Source of the DNA: Fulvivirga maritima
Lineage (GTDB): Bacteria; Bacteroidota; Bacteroidia; Cytophagales; Cyclobacteriaceae
Length of the DNA stretch: 64,000 nt
Reading direction: 5' to 3'
Assembly: GCF_021389955.1 (NCBI RefSeq)
Contig: NZ_CP089980.1
Location: forward strand, 2,971,001 to 3,035,000
Shown here: in pieces, positions 1 through 9,663 of the stretch
How the letters are laid out: the number at the start of each line of letters is the position of its first letter
Position numbering within the stretch: the first letter of the stretch is position 1
Made by a program: the position numbers and the translations under genes
Notes under the pieces: generated by a model
What the model was told of the DNA's origin: nothing
Database searches by the model: none
Seen by the model: only the letters and a program-made list of their open reading frames with translations

Positions 1-191
1 TTATGGCTTTCTCCACTATTGATTTCAACCAGAGTATGCTGCGGAAGGTATCTCTCCAGCAGTGGGTAGCAATGTGCTTTGGTATTTTCATCTACAAGCA
101 CGGCTATTTTATTGTAACTGCTGGTGTTTAGAAGGTTTATTAATTCTTCCGCCGCTTTTTCTGTGAATTTTATACTTTCACTTATTTCCAC
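1..191 (-). CDS. aroB: 3-dehydroquinate synthase, N-terminal part (runs off left edge)
   Basis: Only the first 63 codons are in the window; the gene reads leftward and continues outside. The enzyme makes 3-dehydroquinate from DAHP in the shikimate pathway. The translation contains KIAVLVDENTKAHCYPLL followed by a VEINSGE stretch, which matches the start of the NAD-binding domain of AroB. No ATG lies in frame near the start, so the GTG at 191 is the best candidate. It follows pheA by about 34 bp on the same strand. Co-location with pheA makes sense, because chorismate made through AroB is the PheA substrate. The family call rests on a short segment and is therefore good but not certain. Confidence 0.75.
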   Translation of the reverse strand, partial: MEISESIKFTEKAAEELINLLNTSSYNKIAVLVDENTKAHCYPLLERYLPQHTLVEINSGESH

Positions 192-225
192 GAATAAACT
201 TTTTGATTTTTTTAAATAGAAATGA

Positions 226-1308
226 TTAACAGAATTTAGGGTAGCTGCCTAGCCATTTTACTGTAATGAGGGGATCTTCCATAATCACCTTCACCTTTTC
301 ATCATCTTTATGACCTTCAAACTCTACCAAAAACCAATATTTGAAATCTTTACCTTCTTTTGCCGGGTAGCTTTCTATTTTAGTAAGGTTAATGCCATTT
401 TCATGGAATCCTTGTAGAAAAGAGGCAAGGCTCCCCGGTTCATTGTCATTAGACAGCTTCACCAGAATAGTGGTTTTGTCATTTCCACTAGACACATTAT
501 TGAAGTTTTTACTAATGATCAAAAAGCGAGTGTAGTTATCAGGACTGTCTTCTATATTATGAAATAGAATAGGCAAATGATACATTTTAGCCGCAATATG
601 GGAGCAGATCGCAGCCGAATTTTCTTCCAAGGAAGCCAGCTTAGAGGCTTTAGAGGTAGAATCTACCGGTATGAGCTCTACACTTTTGTCAAAGTATTCA
701 TCTACAAACTTTCCACATTGCTTAAAGGCAATATCTTTAGAGTAAACTTTTTTAATGGTTTTTATATTTTCATTTTTTGAAGCAAATGAAAACTGAATAG
801 GCATAGGTACTTCTGCTACTATGTTAATGTCATAATCGCATAGCACATTAATGGTGTCACTCACCATACCTTGTTGATTGTTCTCAATAGGGATTATTCC
901 AAATCGTACCCTTTCGGTGTTTACCGCCTCAAATACTGATTGAATGGTTTTAAGGCTAATATATTCACCCATAGCACCAAATCTGGCTTCGGCTGCCTGA
1001 TGGGTAAAACTGCCTTCAGGACCCAAATAGGCGACTTTTTCGGGAAGCTCAATATTTCTACTAACAGCAAAAATTTCAAGAAATATGGCTTCAATCGCAC
1101 CTTTATCTAACATTCCCTTGCTGTCAGAGGTTAGTCTGTCTATGATAGCTTTTTCTCTTTCAGGACGGTAAATACTCGCGTTGGTAGTTTTTTTAATATT
1201 ACCAATGGTTTTTACGAGTTCCATTCGTTCATTGAGTAGCTTTAAAAGCTGATGATCTATGGAGTCTATTTTACCTCTGAGGTCGTCTATGTTTACAACT
1301 TCTTTCAT
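226..1308 (-). CDS. pheA: Bifunctional chorismate mutase / prephenate dehydratase (P-protein)
   Basis: This cytosolic enzyme converts chorismate to prephenate and then to phenylpyruvate for phenylalanine synthesis. The N-terminal 90 residues are an AroQ-type chorismate mutase helix bundle (LRGKIDSIDHQLLKLLNER). The prephenate dehydratase domain starts at YLGPEGSFTHQAA (about residue 94) and ends with the catalytic TRF motif near residue 260. A C-terminal ACT domain follows (GSLASFLQGF, then ESYP where the Phe-binding motif is usually ESRP). The open frame begins with GTG at 1311, but the ATG at 1308 directly after it is the more likely start, giving 360 residues. It lies just upstream of aroB and diverges from the proline dehydrogenase gene. 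Confidence 0.95.
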   Translation of the reverse strand: MKEVVNIDDLRGKIDSIDHQLLKLLNERMELVKTIGNIKKTTNASIYRPEREKAIIDRLTSDSKGMLDKGAIEAIFLEIFAVSRNIELPEKVAYLGPEGSFTHQAAEARFGAMGEYISLKTIQSVFEAVNTERVRFGIIPIENNQQGMVSDTINVLCDYDINIVAEVPMPIQFSFASKNENIKTIKKVYSKDIAFKQCGKFVDEYFDKSVELIPVDSTSKASKLASLEENSAAICSHIAAKMYHLPILFHNIEDSPDNYTRFLIISKNFNNVSSGNDKTTILVKLSNDNEPGSLASFLQGFHENGINLTKIESYPAKEGKDFKYWFLVEFEGHKDDEKVKVIMEDPLITVKWLGSYPKFC

Positions 1309-1364
1309 CACGGAATAAAGATATTTAAAAATTGAAAGAAGAAAGAGCTAAATGATTAATATTA

Positions 1365-1372
1365 TATATTCG
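1365..1372 (+). promoter_or_regulatory. Possible -7 box of the proline dehydrogenase gene (TATATTCG)
   Basis: TATATTCG is one base off the Bacteroidota -7 consensus TAnnTTTG and lies 17 nt before the start codon at 1390. The same octamer occurs upstream of the nhaC-like gene and of plsC in this window, which supports its use. No well-spaced -33 TTG is visible. Confidence 0.35.
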
Positions 1373-1389
1373 CACAATTATTCATTACT

Positions 1390-2574
1390 ATGCAATTAAA
1401 ATCTAACATATCTTTTAACGATACATCAGTAGCGTTTCAGGCTAAATCTGATGAGGCTTTGCGTAAAGCCAATTTTGTATTTTCAGTCGTTAACAACCCT
1501 TATATATCTAAGATGTCTATGGTGGCCGTAAAGGCAGCACTTGCGATTCGATTACCCATTAAATGGATTATTAAGAAAACGGTTTTTGAACATTTTTGCG
1601 GTGGCGAGACCATTCAGGATAGTTTACAATCTATTAAAGACTTAAATGCATATAATGTTGGTGCTATTCTTGATTATTCTGTGGAGGGTGTGGATACCAC
1701 TAGTAATTATGAGAAGGTAAAAAAGCAGATTATAGATACTATCGTTACAGCTTCTAAAACTGAAGGTATTCCTTTTAGTGTGTTCAAAGTTACTGGTATT
1801 GGTTCTACCTCATCGCTAAGAAAAAGGCAGTCTAAAGAAAAGTTTACTAAGAAAGATCATAGTAATTATGAAAAGCTGAAAGGCAGGGTGGAAGATATTT
1901 GTGAAGCAGCTTATCAAAATAACGTTCCTATTTTGATTGACGCTGAAGAGTCCTGGATACAAGATTCTATTGATGAGATTGTGTATGAGATGATGGCTAA
2001 GTATAATAAGGAAAAAGCAGTTGTGTTTAATACTTATCAGATGTACAGGTCTGACATGCTTGGCAATTTAAAAAATGCATTTCACTATGCTGCTATGGGT
2101 AATTACTACCTGGGAGCTAAGCTGGTGCGTGGTGCTTATATGGAGAAAGAGAGAGATAGAGCTGAAGATAAAGGATATGAAAGTCCTATCCATCCTAATA
2201 AAGATGCGGTAGACAATGATTTTAATAAGGCGCTTTCTTTTTGCATGGATAACAAGCAGCGGATAAGCTTCATGTGTGGTTCTCATAATGAGTACAGCAA
2301 TCTTTATCTTACTTTGTTAATGGAAAAGCATGGGATGAAAAATGATGATCCCAGGGTTTTCTTTGCTCAGCTATATGGAATGAGTGATAATATTTCGTTT
2401 AACCTGGCAGAGGCTGGTTATAATGTAGTGAAATATTTACCTTATGGACCAGTAAAAGCTGTAATGCCTTATTTATTTAGAAGGGCTACTGAAAATACCT
2501 CTGTAGCAGGTCAAAGTAGTAGAGAGCTCACTTTGATTAGAGCTGAATTGAAGAGAAGAAAAGAAGCGAAATAA
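1390..2574 (+). CDS. Proline dehydrogenase (monofunctional PRODH)
   Basis: The enzyme oxidises L-proline to delta-1-pyrroline-5-carboxylate with FAD, the first step of proline catabolism. The 394-residue protein shows the PRODH barrel motifs in order: LDYSVEG (about 94), FKVTGIG (about 132), IDAEESW (about 183), NTYQMYR (about 214), KLVRGAYMEKER (about 244) and a C-terminal YLPYGPV with an RRATENT substrate-binding arginine pair. There is no P5C dehydrogenase domain, so this is not a full PutA; the partner enzyme must be elsewhere. The ATG at 1390 follows a TATATTCG promoter-like box. A strong hairpin terminator closes the gene. Confidence 0.94.
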   Translation: MQLKSNISFNDTSVAFQAKSDEALRKANFVFSVVNNPYISKMSMVAVKAALAIRLPIKWIIKKTVFEHFCGGETIQDSLQSIKDLNAYNVGAILDYSVEGVDTTSNYEKVKKQIIDTIVTASKTEGIPFSVFKVTGIGSTSSLRKRQSKEKFTKKDHSNYEKLKGRVEDICEAAYQNNVPILIDAEESWIQDSIDEIVYEMMAKYNKEKAVVFNTYQMYRSDMLGNLKNAFHYAAMGNYYLGAKLVRGAYMEKERDRAEDKGYESPIHPNKDAVDNDFNKALSFCMDNKQRISFMCGSHNEYSNLYLTLLMEKHGMKNDDPRVFFAQLYGMSDNISFNLAEAGYNVVKYLPYGPVKAVMPYLFRRATENTSVAGQSSRELTLIRAELKRRKEAK

Positions 2575-2584
2575 TAGTTGAAGG

Positions 2585-2633
2585 AGACGCTTCATACATC
2601 ATGTTAACATGTATGAAGCGTCTGAGTATTTTT
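2585..2633. terminator. Bidirectional terminator between convergent genes
   Basis: A perfect 15-bp stem (2585-2599 pairing with 2609-2623) with a 9-nt loop is followed by a T-rich tract. It lies between the ends of the convergent proline dehydrogenase and OmpA-family genes and could serve both. Confidence 0.8.
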
Positions 2634-4666
2634 TATTTATCTGTGATTACAAACTCAACCCGTCTGTTTTTCACCCTACCACTTTCAGTTTCATTAGAAG
2701 CAATAGGCTGAGCCTCTCCAAAACCTAAAGAAGAAACTCTTTTCTTCTTAATCCCTTCTTTCAAAAGGTAATCCATTACAGATCTGGCTCGGTCTTCAGA
2801 TAGTCTTTTGTTATAACTTTCAGAACCTAAGGAGCAGGTGTGTCCATCGAGTTGAATAGTTACTTTAGGGTTATCTTCCATAAACCTAACTACTTTGTTT
2901 AGTTGTGGTATAGATTCATCTCTTAAAGTGGCCTTATCAAAATCAAAATAGATATTATCCAGCGGAATTCGTTCACCCACTTCAATTGGAGTCATGTGTA
3001 ATACATATTCCATGGTCTCACTTTCATAAACTCTGGTCAGGTCTATTTGATGAGTGTCTATAGATAAAAACTTATCCGCTTTAGCAGATATTTCATAGAC
3101 ATATCCTTTAGGGATTATAAAGTCAAATTTGCCTGTATTGTCAGTGGAAGGGTGCCATTCCGCTATATCCATAGTTTTATTATGAACCACCAATTTAGCT
3201 TCAGGTATCAACTCCTTAGTATTCTTGTTAATTACTTTTACATTTAGCTCTACCGTAGGGTCAGGAAGTTCATATGCAGGTAGCTCTAGTCTATAAATAT
3301 CGGCATCTTGTCCATCTCCTCTGGTGTAATATGCATACTTACTGTCATATGCCAGATGAAAGAAAATCTCATCATCAGCTGAGTTAATGTACGGTCCCAG
3401 GTTTTCTGGTGTACTCCAGTTAGTCCAGGTGTCATCAAGTCGTCTGGAGATGTATACATCGCTGCCGCCAAAGCCCAAATGACCTTTTGATGAGAAATAA
3501 AGCGTTTTGCCATCTGCTGCAAGAAAAGGAGAGGATTCCTCATCAGGTGTATTGATAGTGCTTCCCAGATTTTTAGGGGTAGACCAGCGGCCATTTTCTT
3601 GTTTAAAGCTAACGTATAGATCGCGCCCTCCTTCACCATTTCTTCTATGAACAGACATAATAATAATCTGCTGATTGATACCCAGGTAGTAATTGGCAAA
3701 TGGAGAGAAGTTTTCTTCATTTTCTATTATTACTGGCTCTACATCAGAAAGGCCATCTTCTGTCTGGGTAGCTATAGATAGGCCTTCGGTCATTTTATTT
3801 TTCAAGTATCTGTTCCCTAATAAAAGTACGTAACCATCTCCTTTAGGAGTAACACTACAAATAAAGTTAGGTCCTTTGTTGTTAAGGCTTGTTCCTATAT
3901 TTTGAGCTTTCTTCCATTCTCCATCACTGTTTTTTTCTGAGAACCAAATGTCTTCCAGATCATCAGTGCCACCAACATTTTGAGGATCACCAACGCGGCT
4001 AAAAAACATAGTTTTACCATCAGGAGTAAGAAGAGGTTTCAGGTCTTTATAAGGGCTGTTAATACTATCGCTTAACTTTTCTGCCTGAACAGACTCATAA
4101 ATACCAGCGGCAATTTTCATGTCTATCCTTATCGGCGTCTTAGAATCTGATATAGCAATAGCATCAATGCCGTTATACCCGGGTACTTCTTTACCATTGA
4201 TCTCCACTTTTACGGCTGTTACCTTGTAAGGTGTGAGGTCTGTAAAAATGTTAAGAATCCTCCCTTTTAACGGGATGCTCCTTGGGGTGAACTCATTAAT
4301 AAAATGCTCATTCCCTCTTTCATCATAGGCATAGACCTTCCATATGGCTGTAGGGTTGATAGACTCAGCTATAGCAATTTGTTGTATTTGGATAGCCTCA
4401 CTAAAACCTACTTTGATATAATCAACCTGATCGGTCTTTTTTGGAGTCCAGGCCCTGCTAGATCCTTCACTGCCAGGGTAAATATCAGGCTCACCTAAAA
4501 TTTGACTGGCTTTATAAGATTCTCCCGCCAGTTGAGCCAAGTGAATAGGAGTCTTCCTTTCAGAAGAAAACTCAATTACCTTAGAGGCCCAAAGTGTTTT
4601 TTGGGCAATAGCCGGGCTGGTAAAAGAGAAGCATATAATTATTAAATATATAAAGTGTTTTATCAT
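2633..4666 (-). CDS. OmpA-family lipid-free surface protein with PD40 beta-propeller
   Basis: This 677-residue protein is predicted to sit in the periplasm or on the inner face of the outer membrane and bind peptidoglycan. A signal peptide ends at IAQ (about 21). Next come a discoidin-like beta domain (about 40-180), PD40/WD40-like propeller blades (about 205-460, with repeats such as PFLAADGKTLYFSSKG), a carboxypeptidase-regulatory-like beta sandwich (about 472-560) and a C-terminal OmpA domain (about 565-677) with the peptidoglycan motif NKRLSEDRARSV. This resembles the architecture of PorE-type T9SS proteins, but without an N-terminal TPR. It starts 2 bp after the end of the PorP/SprF gene, so the two are surely co-expressed. 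Its exact partner is inferred, not shown. Confidence 0.85.
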   Translation of the reverse strand: MIKHFIYLIIICFSFTSPAIAQKTLWASKVIEFSSERKTPIHLAQLAGESYKASQILGEPDIYPGSEGSSRAWTPKKTDQVDYIKVGFSEAIQIQQIAIAESINPTAIWKVYAYDERGNEHFINEFTPRSIPLKGRILNIFTDLTPYKVTAVKVEINGKEVPGYNGIDAIAISDSKTPIRIDMKIAAGIYESVQAEKLSDSINSPYKDLKPLLTPDGKTMFFSRVGDPQNVGGTDDLEDIWFSEKNSDGEWKKAQNIGTSLNNKGPNFICSVTPKGDGYVLLLGNRYLKNKMTEGLSIATQTEDGLSDVEPVIIENEENFSPFANYYLGINQQIIIMSVHRRNGEGGRDLYVSFKQENGRWSTPKNLGSTINTPDEESSPFLAADGKTLYFSSKGHLGFGGSDVYISRRLDDTWTNWSTPENLGPYINSADDEIFFHLAYDSKYAYYTRGDGQDADIYRLELPAYELPDPTVELNVKVINKNTKELIPEAKLVVHNKTMDIAEWHPSTDNTGKFDFIIPKGYVYEISAKADKFLSIDTHQIDLTRVYESETMEYVLHMTPIEVGERIPLDNIYFDFDKATLRDESIPQLNKVVRFMEDNPKVTIQLDGHTCSLGSESYNKRLSEDRARSVMDYLLKEGIKKKRVSSLGFGEAQPIASNETESGRVKNRRVEFVITDK

Positions 4667-4668
4667 TA

Positions 4669-5775
4669 TTAATATCTTGATTTGGCTGGAGCTAGGTCTG
4701 CGAAATGCATGGATAAATGGACTTCGTATGTGCCTATACCTCTATCATTATATCTCAAGGATGAGGTGTTAAAGTCATAACTGAAGGCTACTTTGAATAA
4801 GGAAGTCTCAAATTCTGTAAGAAAGATAAATGAATCATCTATTCTATACCATCCACCTAGCCTGGCTATCACGTATTTTATTTGCCCACCAGATTCTGAA
4901 CCTAATTTGTAGCTTAAGTAAGAGCCCAAATTATGTTGCCATTCCTTGTCTTGTTGAGAACTGAATATATTAGCAGATATTGTTGCCTTTTGCGATAGGT
5001 TAAAGACAATACCACCATGATACTTATAAAGTAATGGCAATCTGTTATTCTCATTCTCATACAAAGACTCATTTGGGTGATTCATATGAGCAACAGAGAA
5101 TCCTGAATTTATACTACGGATTATCTTTCCTCCATCCTGAATGGGGTTATGAAACCAGAATATTCCTGAATTGATATCCAAGAAAGTTCTAGGATCAAAA
5201 GTGTCACCATCAGATGGAGTTGTAGAAGGGTCAAATCCAAGGAAAGGGGTGTACTGCTCGCCCCATTGTAATCCATCGGAGTCAATCCTTTTATTAATGA
5301 TGCCTGCCTGTAAGCCAAATGAAATCTGATTTACATACTGCTTATCTAGCGGGAGATTATAAGCGAAACTGGCATTGGCACCAGTAGTTTTAAAATTTTT
5401 GTCTTCTCCTGCTACATCATTATATACTGAAACTCCCACCCCACCTATGTGACCAAAAGGTTTAGTGTGCTTTGATTCGTAATAAGGTACAATCAAAGAA
5501 ACCTGACTAGTGGTATAGGGGAAGTTTAAACTTCTCCACTGTGACCTATGTGATACTCCAACTGTAATGTTTTCTTCAAAACCAGCTAATGCCGGATTAA
5601 GATATAGTGAAGTATTATAAAACTGAGAGAATACGGCGTCTTGAGCCTGAAGGTTGTAATTAAAGCCGACAAAGCAAACAACTATTAAACAACAAACTCT
5701 TATTCTTTCGCGAAACTCTTGGTTACTTGGCCAGTGTAATCGTACCTGTTTTTTCAAAAGATTCTCCATTTTCAA
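4669..5775 (-). CDS. PorP/SprF-family type IX secretion outer-membrane protein
   Basis: PorP/SprF proteins are outer-membrane beta-barrels that bind or help export proteins with a gliding-type C-terminal domain. The 368-residue sequence shows the family start QDAVFSQFYNTSLYLNPAL after a signal peptide ending at LQA, then beta-rich strands to a barrel-like C-terminus. The N-terminus is long: the ATG at 5775 (or 5769) precedes a hydrophilic stretch before the hydrophobic CCLIVVCFVGF core, and it overlaps the upstream CHU_C gene by 53 bp. No ATG, GTG or TTG in frame lies after the upstream stop, so the overlap looks real and suggests translational coupling. The order CHU_C protein, PorP, OmpA/PD40 is a common bacteroidetal arrangement. 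Confidence 0.9.
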   Translation of the reverse strand: MKMENLLKKQVRLHWPSNQEFRERIRVCCLIVVCFVGFNYNLQAQDAVFSQFYNTSLYLNPALAGFEENITVGVSHRSQWRSLNFPYTTSQVSLIVPYYESKHTKPFGHIGGVGVSVYNDVAGEDKNFKTTGANASFAYNLPLDKQYVNQISFGLQAGIINKRIDSDGLQWGEQYTPFLGFDPSTTPSDGDTFDPRTFLDINSGIFWFHNPIQDGGKIIRSINSGFSVAHMNHPNESLYENENNRLPLLYKYHGGIVFNLSQKATISANIFSSQQDKEWQHNLGSYLSYKLGSESGGQIKYVIARLGGWYRIDDSFIFLTEFETSLFKVAFSYDFNTSSLRYNDRGIGTYEVHLSMHFADLAPAKSRY

Positions 5776-7661
5776 ATTGTCCGCGAACTATATACGTAAA
5801 TACATTATTTTCTTTTGCTTCTCCCTCAGAGCTACCTGTCCATCCTCTTCCTTGAGCTTCAGTAAGATTATTTGTTTTATAAACTACTGATCCCCAGCGG
5901 TTATAAATTTGAAAGGTGAAATTGTTGGCTAAAATATTTTCTCCATAGACCTTAACTACACTGTTTTCAGGGTTTGAAGATCGTGGGCTAAATACATTTG
6001 GAATATAAAGAACATTACCAGATCTAACAGTTAGTAATATGCTTTCTGTAGCACTACATATTGCGGAGTTAACATCAAGTACTACATTGTACTCTCCTTT
6101 TTCAGAATAAGTGTGTTTAGCTTCTACTTTATCACTGGTATTTGAGTCTCCAAAGCTCCAAGTGTAGCTTGTTTGCTCTTCATCAATAGGCGTAAAAGTA
6201 TATTCAACACCTGGTACATAAAGCCCATCTACAGGTTCAGGAGAAATATTAAACGTAGCTACAGGATTATAGAATTTAACAGTTTTTGAAGCCGTTGCCG
6301 TTCCTGCACAATCAGTGTCAACTTCTACGCTAAAAGTGACTTCATCATCTTCTGCCGCAGGAGTATAAGTGGCAGATGTTTCATTAGCTTCAAATAAACC
6401 TTTGTTGCCAGATACTGACCAAGTAATTGTTTGGGTACTTCCGGTTCCCGTTAGGTCTAAAGTAAGTACTCCACCACTATAGCAATAATCATCAGGTGAA
6501 TTGATAGCTATTTTTGAAGGATCATTTATTTCTACAGAATAATCGATTGTTTTAGAGCAATTATTATCACTTACTGATGTAAACTCATATGTTCCTGCAG
6601 GGAGTGTTAAATCTGCCTGAGCAGTGTTAGAAGTAAATGTTTGAGTTGTGCTTCCGTCATTATAGGTTAAGCTATAGGGAGCTGCACCCGTAAATGTAAC
6701 ACTAATGGTGGCTTCGCTTCCAGAACACACAGTTTGAGTGGCAGGTAATGCAGAAACACCTGGAAGGGCATAATTACTAACGGTAGCCGAGCCTGAAAGA
6801 CTGGAGTAAAAACCATCATCATCTAACACAGAAACCAATGTGTATTTTCCTGTTTCAGAAACACTAAAAGTGTATGGAGAACTAGTTACAGTTGATGTAT
6901 GAGTTACGCTATTGATCTCATAAGTAACTTCCCATGGAGCCTGACCTTCCAGGTCTATTGAAATAGTAGTAGACTCTCCAGAGCATACTGAAGCTGTTCC
7001 AGCTATAGATGCGTCTAGTTCTGGGCATATGCTATTAGCAGTTATGGCTAATGAGCCACTTCCTGTGGAGCTGCCAAAGTCCCATTGAAAATCAGATGAT
7101 GCACCAAATACATTGACATTTTGGTTATTAGCGCCTTTTCCTAATTGTACTATATAATCGGAGGCCAAATCTCTGAATGTAATTGGCTCAAATGGGCGGT
7201 TCTTATTATAGATCTCAGATTGAGCTGTATTGATAACAAAGTATTGCCAGGCATCAGTTACCGATGTAGGTTGCCCTAGTAATGCGTTAGGAGTGTTGTG
7301 TGTGGTAGCATCTAATTGTAATACCATATGCCACTCTGTACCTACAGCGTTTACATCGTATCCATTTTCAGTAAGTTCTAATCGACCATATAAATAGCCA
7401 TGATCACCATCTATAAGGAGTTGTCCTTCTATAAAACTGAAGGTTGTAATGGTTCCTGCTGGTAGCTGATAAAACAGGTCTGAAAATGCCAAAGTGTGGT
7501 TGTCATTTCCTTCAAAGGAATATGCTGCGTAAAGATCCTCTCCCGGATCTAATTCGCTACATCCTAACATATTTGTTGGATCTTGTGCTTTTAGCAGAAA
7601 AGTTGAACTGAAAAAAAAAGCAAAAGGCGAAGATTCTTAAAAGCCGTAGTTGTTTCTTCAT
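5723..7661 (-). CDS. Secreted PKD / gliding-motility C-terminal (CHU_C) protein, signal peptide frameshifted
   Basis: The main frame (5723-7570, 615 residues) holds Ig/SprB-like beta repeats, a PKD domain (about 470-515, YTWSFGDSN and KHTYSEKGEY) and a C-terminal CHU_C/gliding motility domain (about 520-615, IPNVFSPRS then FQIYNRWGSVVY). This is the T9SS cargo tail usually paired with the PorP/SprF encoded next. Without upstream sequence the protein would lack a signal peptide. Upstream, ATG at 7661 opens a frame reading MKKQLRLLRIFAFCFFF that ends at a stop after 34 codons. A one-base deletion in the run of nine A's at 7611-7619 would join it to FSSTFLLKAQDPTNMLG, giving a complete signal peptide with an AQ cleavage site. 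It may be phase-variable, slippage-expressed, inactivated, or a sequencing error. Confidence 0.85.
7611..7619. repeat. A9 homopolymer at the frameshift point in the CHU_C signal peptide
   Basis: Nine consecutive A's (nine T's on the coding strand) lie inside the hydrophobic core of the signal peptide. With eight, the start at 7661 is in frame with the 615-residue body. With nine, translation ends at 7557-7559. Confidence 0.9.
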
Positions 7662-7864
7662 ATTTTAATGGTTTTACTGGTTAGTAATCACATAGTTAAC
7701 GAAATAACACTTCACTATAGACAAAAGTTGACGCTATTTCAATACCTAAACCGGTTTATTGACATATTATAGAAATATGTAATTCAAATATACGAATTAT
7801 TCTATAAAATCATTCTATTTCTATTAGTCTAGAAAAATTATAAGTTACTTTTGGTAGTTTAATC

Positions 7865-7872
7865 TATCTTTG
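7865..7872 (+). promoter_or_regulatory. Predicted -7 box for lysS (TATCTTTG)
   Basis: TATCTTTG matches the Bacteroidota -7 consensus TAnnTTTG and lies 37 nt before the lysS ATG. A TTG at 7851-7853 is too close (11 bp) to be a normal -33 element. Confidence 0.55.
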
Positions 7873-7909
7873 CAGTTTCAGTATTTGAAAATCCGAATTA
7901 TTAAAAATT

Positions 7910-9643
7910 ATGCAGTTAAGCGAACAAGAGCTCGTTAGGAGAGAAGCAAAGGCCGAATTAGAAAAATTAGGCATCAATCCTTATCCCTCAGAATTATTTG
8001 AGGTGAATGTTTCAACCCAGGAAATAAAGGAAAACTACGAGAAGCAGAAGATTGACTATAAGAATATTTCGCTGGCAGGACGACTAATGAGTAAAAGGGT
8101 TATGGGGTCAGCCTCTTTTGCTGAATTGCAAGATTCTAAAGGTAAGATTCAGATCTATGTTCGTAGAGATGATATTTGTCCTGATGAGGATAAAACACTT
8201 TATAATACTGTATTTAAAAAACTTCTAGACAGAGGTGATTTTATTGGAGTAAAAGGATATGTGTTTACTACCCAAACAGGAGAATTATCTGTTCATGTAA
8301 CCTCTCTTGTGGTTTTATCAAAATCATTAAAACCATTACCGGTAGTAAAGGAAACTAAAGATGAAGAAGGTAATGTGGTGAAGCATGATGCGTTCTCATC
8401 ACCTGAATTAAGATATAGAAGACGTTATGTTGACTTGGTGGTTAACTCTGATGTTAAAGATACTTTCATAAAAAGAACTCAGCTGGTAAATTCAATGAGA
8501 AATTACCTGAATGACAGAGGTTATTTAGAGGTAGAGACTCCTATTTTACAGCCTCTTTATGGAGGTGCTGCTGCCAGACCATTTAAAACACATCATAATA
8601 CTTTAGATATGACCCTTTATTTGCGAATAGCAAATGAGTTATACCTAAAAAGATTGATCGTTGGAGGATTTGATGGTGTATATGAGTTTTCTAAAGATTT
8701 TAGAAATGAAGGTATGTCGCGTTTTCATAACCCTGAGTTTACCCAGGTAGAGCTGTATGTTGCCTATAAAGACTACTACTGGATGATGGATCTGGTAGAG
8801 GAAATGATAGAAAAAGTAGCATTGGATCTTCATGGAACTACCAAAGTACAGGTAGGTGAGAATGTTATAGACTTTAAGAGACCTTGGAAAAGGTTTACCA
8901 TGTTCGAGGCTATTGAGCATTTTACGGGAATTGATATTTCTGAAATGGATGAGGCTGAACTTAGAAAAACAGCTAAAGAGCTTAATGTACCTATTGATGA
9001 AACTATGGGTAAAGGAAAGCTTATCGATGAAATTTTCGGAGAGAAATGTGAAGGCTTGCTTATCCAACCGACTTTTATTACTGATTATCCGGTAGAGATG
9101 TCTCCGTTAGCTAAAAAGCATAGAGATAAAGAAGGATTGGTAGAGAGATTTGAGGCTATCGCTAACGGTAAAGAGATATGTAATGCTTTCTCTGAGCTGA
9201 ATGATGCCATAGATCAAAGACAGAGATTTGAAGAGCAGCTTGAATTAGGCAAGAGAGGTGATGAAGAAGCCATGACTCTTGATGAAGACTTTTTGAGAGC
9301 TTTAGAGTACGGAATGCCTCCTACAGCAGGTTTAGGTGTTGGTATTGATAGGTTAACTATGATTATGACTAATTCTAACTCTATTCAAGATGTGCTTTTC
9401 TTCCCTCAGATGAAACCAGAGAAGAAAGTGGGGTATGCTACAGCCGCAGATTTTGCAGAAGAGGGAGTAAGAGAAGAGTTAGTTCCAATACTTCAAAAAC
9501 TGGGAATACTTACTATTAAACAATTGAAAGAAGCTACACCTAGTAAATTGTTTAATGATGTATGTGGCACTAGAAAGAAACTGAAAATGAAGGATGTTAA
9601 AAATCCTACTTTGGAAGAAGTAACTGGCTGGATAGAAGGTTAA
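7910..9643 (+). CDS. lysS: Lysyl-tRNA synthetase, class II
   Basis: The enzyme charges tRNA-Lys with lysine in the cytosol. The 577 residues comprise an N-terminal OB-fold anticodon-binding domain (about 55-150) and a class II catalytic core with motif 1 near [12 protein letters not shown], motif 2 as [18 protein letters not shown] and motif 3 as [12 protein letters not shown] further C-terminal helical extension of about 60 residues (from [11 protein letters not shown]) makes it longer than the roughly 500-residue enterobacterial enzyme; such an extension is typical of Bacteroidota. The ATG at 7910 sits 37 nt after a good promoter box. The gene is single and ends at a bidirectional terminator shared with the LptD-like gene. 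Confidence 0.97.
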   Translation: MQLSEQELVRREAKAELEKLGINPYPSELFEVNVSTQEIKENYEKQKIDYKNISLAGRLMSKRVMGSASFAELQDSKGKIQIYVRRDDICPDEDKTLYNTVFKKLLDRGDFIGVKGYVFTTQTGELSVHVTSLVVLSKSLKPLPVVKETKDEEGNVVKHDAFSSPELRYRRRYVDLVVNSDVKDTFIKRTQLVNSMRNYLNDRGYLEVETPILQPLYGGAAARPFKTHHNTLDMTLYLRIANELYLKRLIVGGFDGVYEFSKDFRNEGMSRFHNPEFTQVELYVAYKDYYWMMDLVEEMIEKVALDLHGTTKVQVGENVIDFKRPWKRFTMFEAIEHFTGIDISEMDEAELRKTAKELNVPIDETMGKGKLIDEIFGEKCEGLLIQPTFITDYPVEMSPLAKKHRDKEGLVERFEAIANGKEICNAFSELNDAIDQRQRFEEQLELGKRGDEEAMTLDEDFLRALEYGMPPTAGLGVGIDRLTMIMTNSNSIQDVLFFPQMKPEKKVGYATAADFAEEGVREELVPILQKLGILTIKQLKEATPSKLFNDVCGTRKKLKMKDVKNPTLEEVTGWIEG

Positions 9644-9663
9644 GCCAAGAGATATAAAACCAT

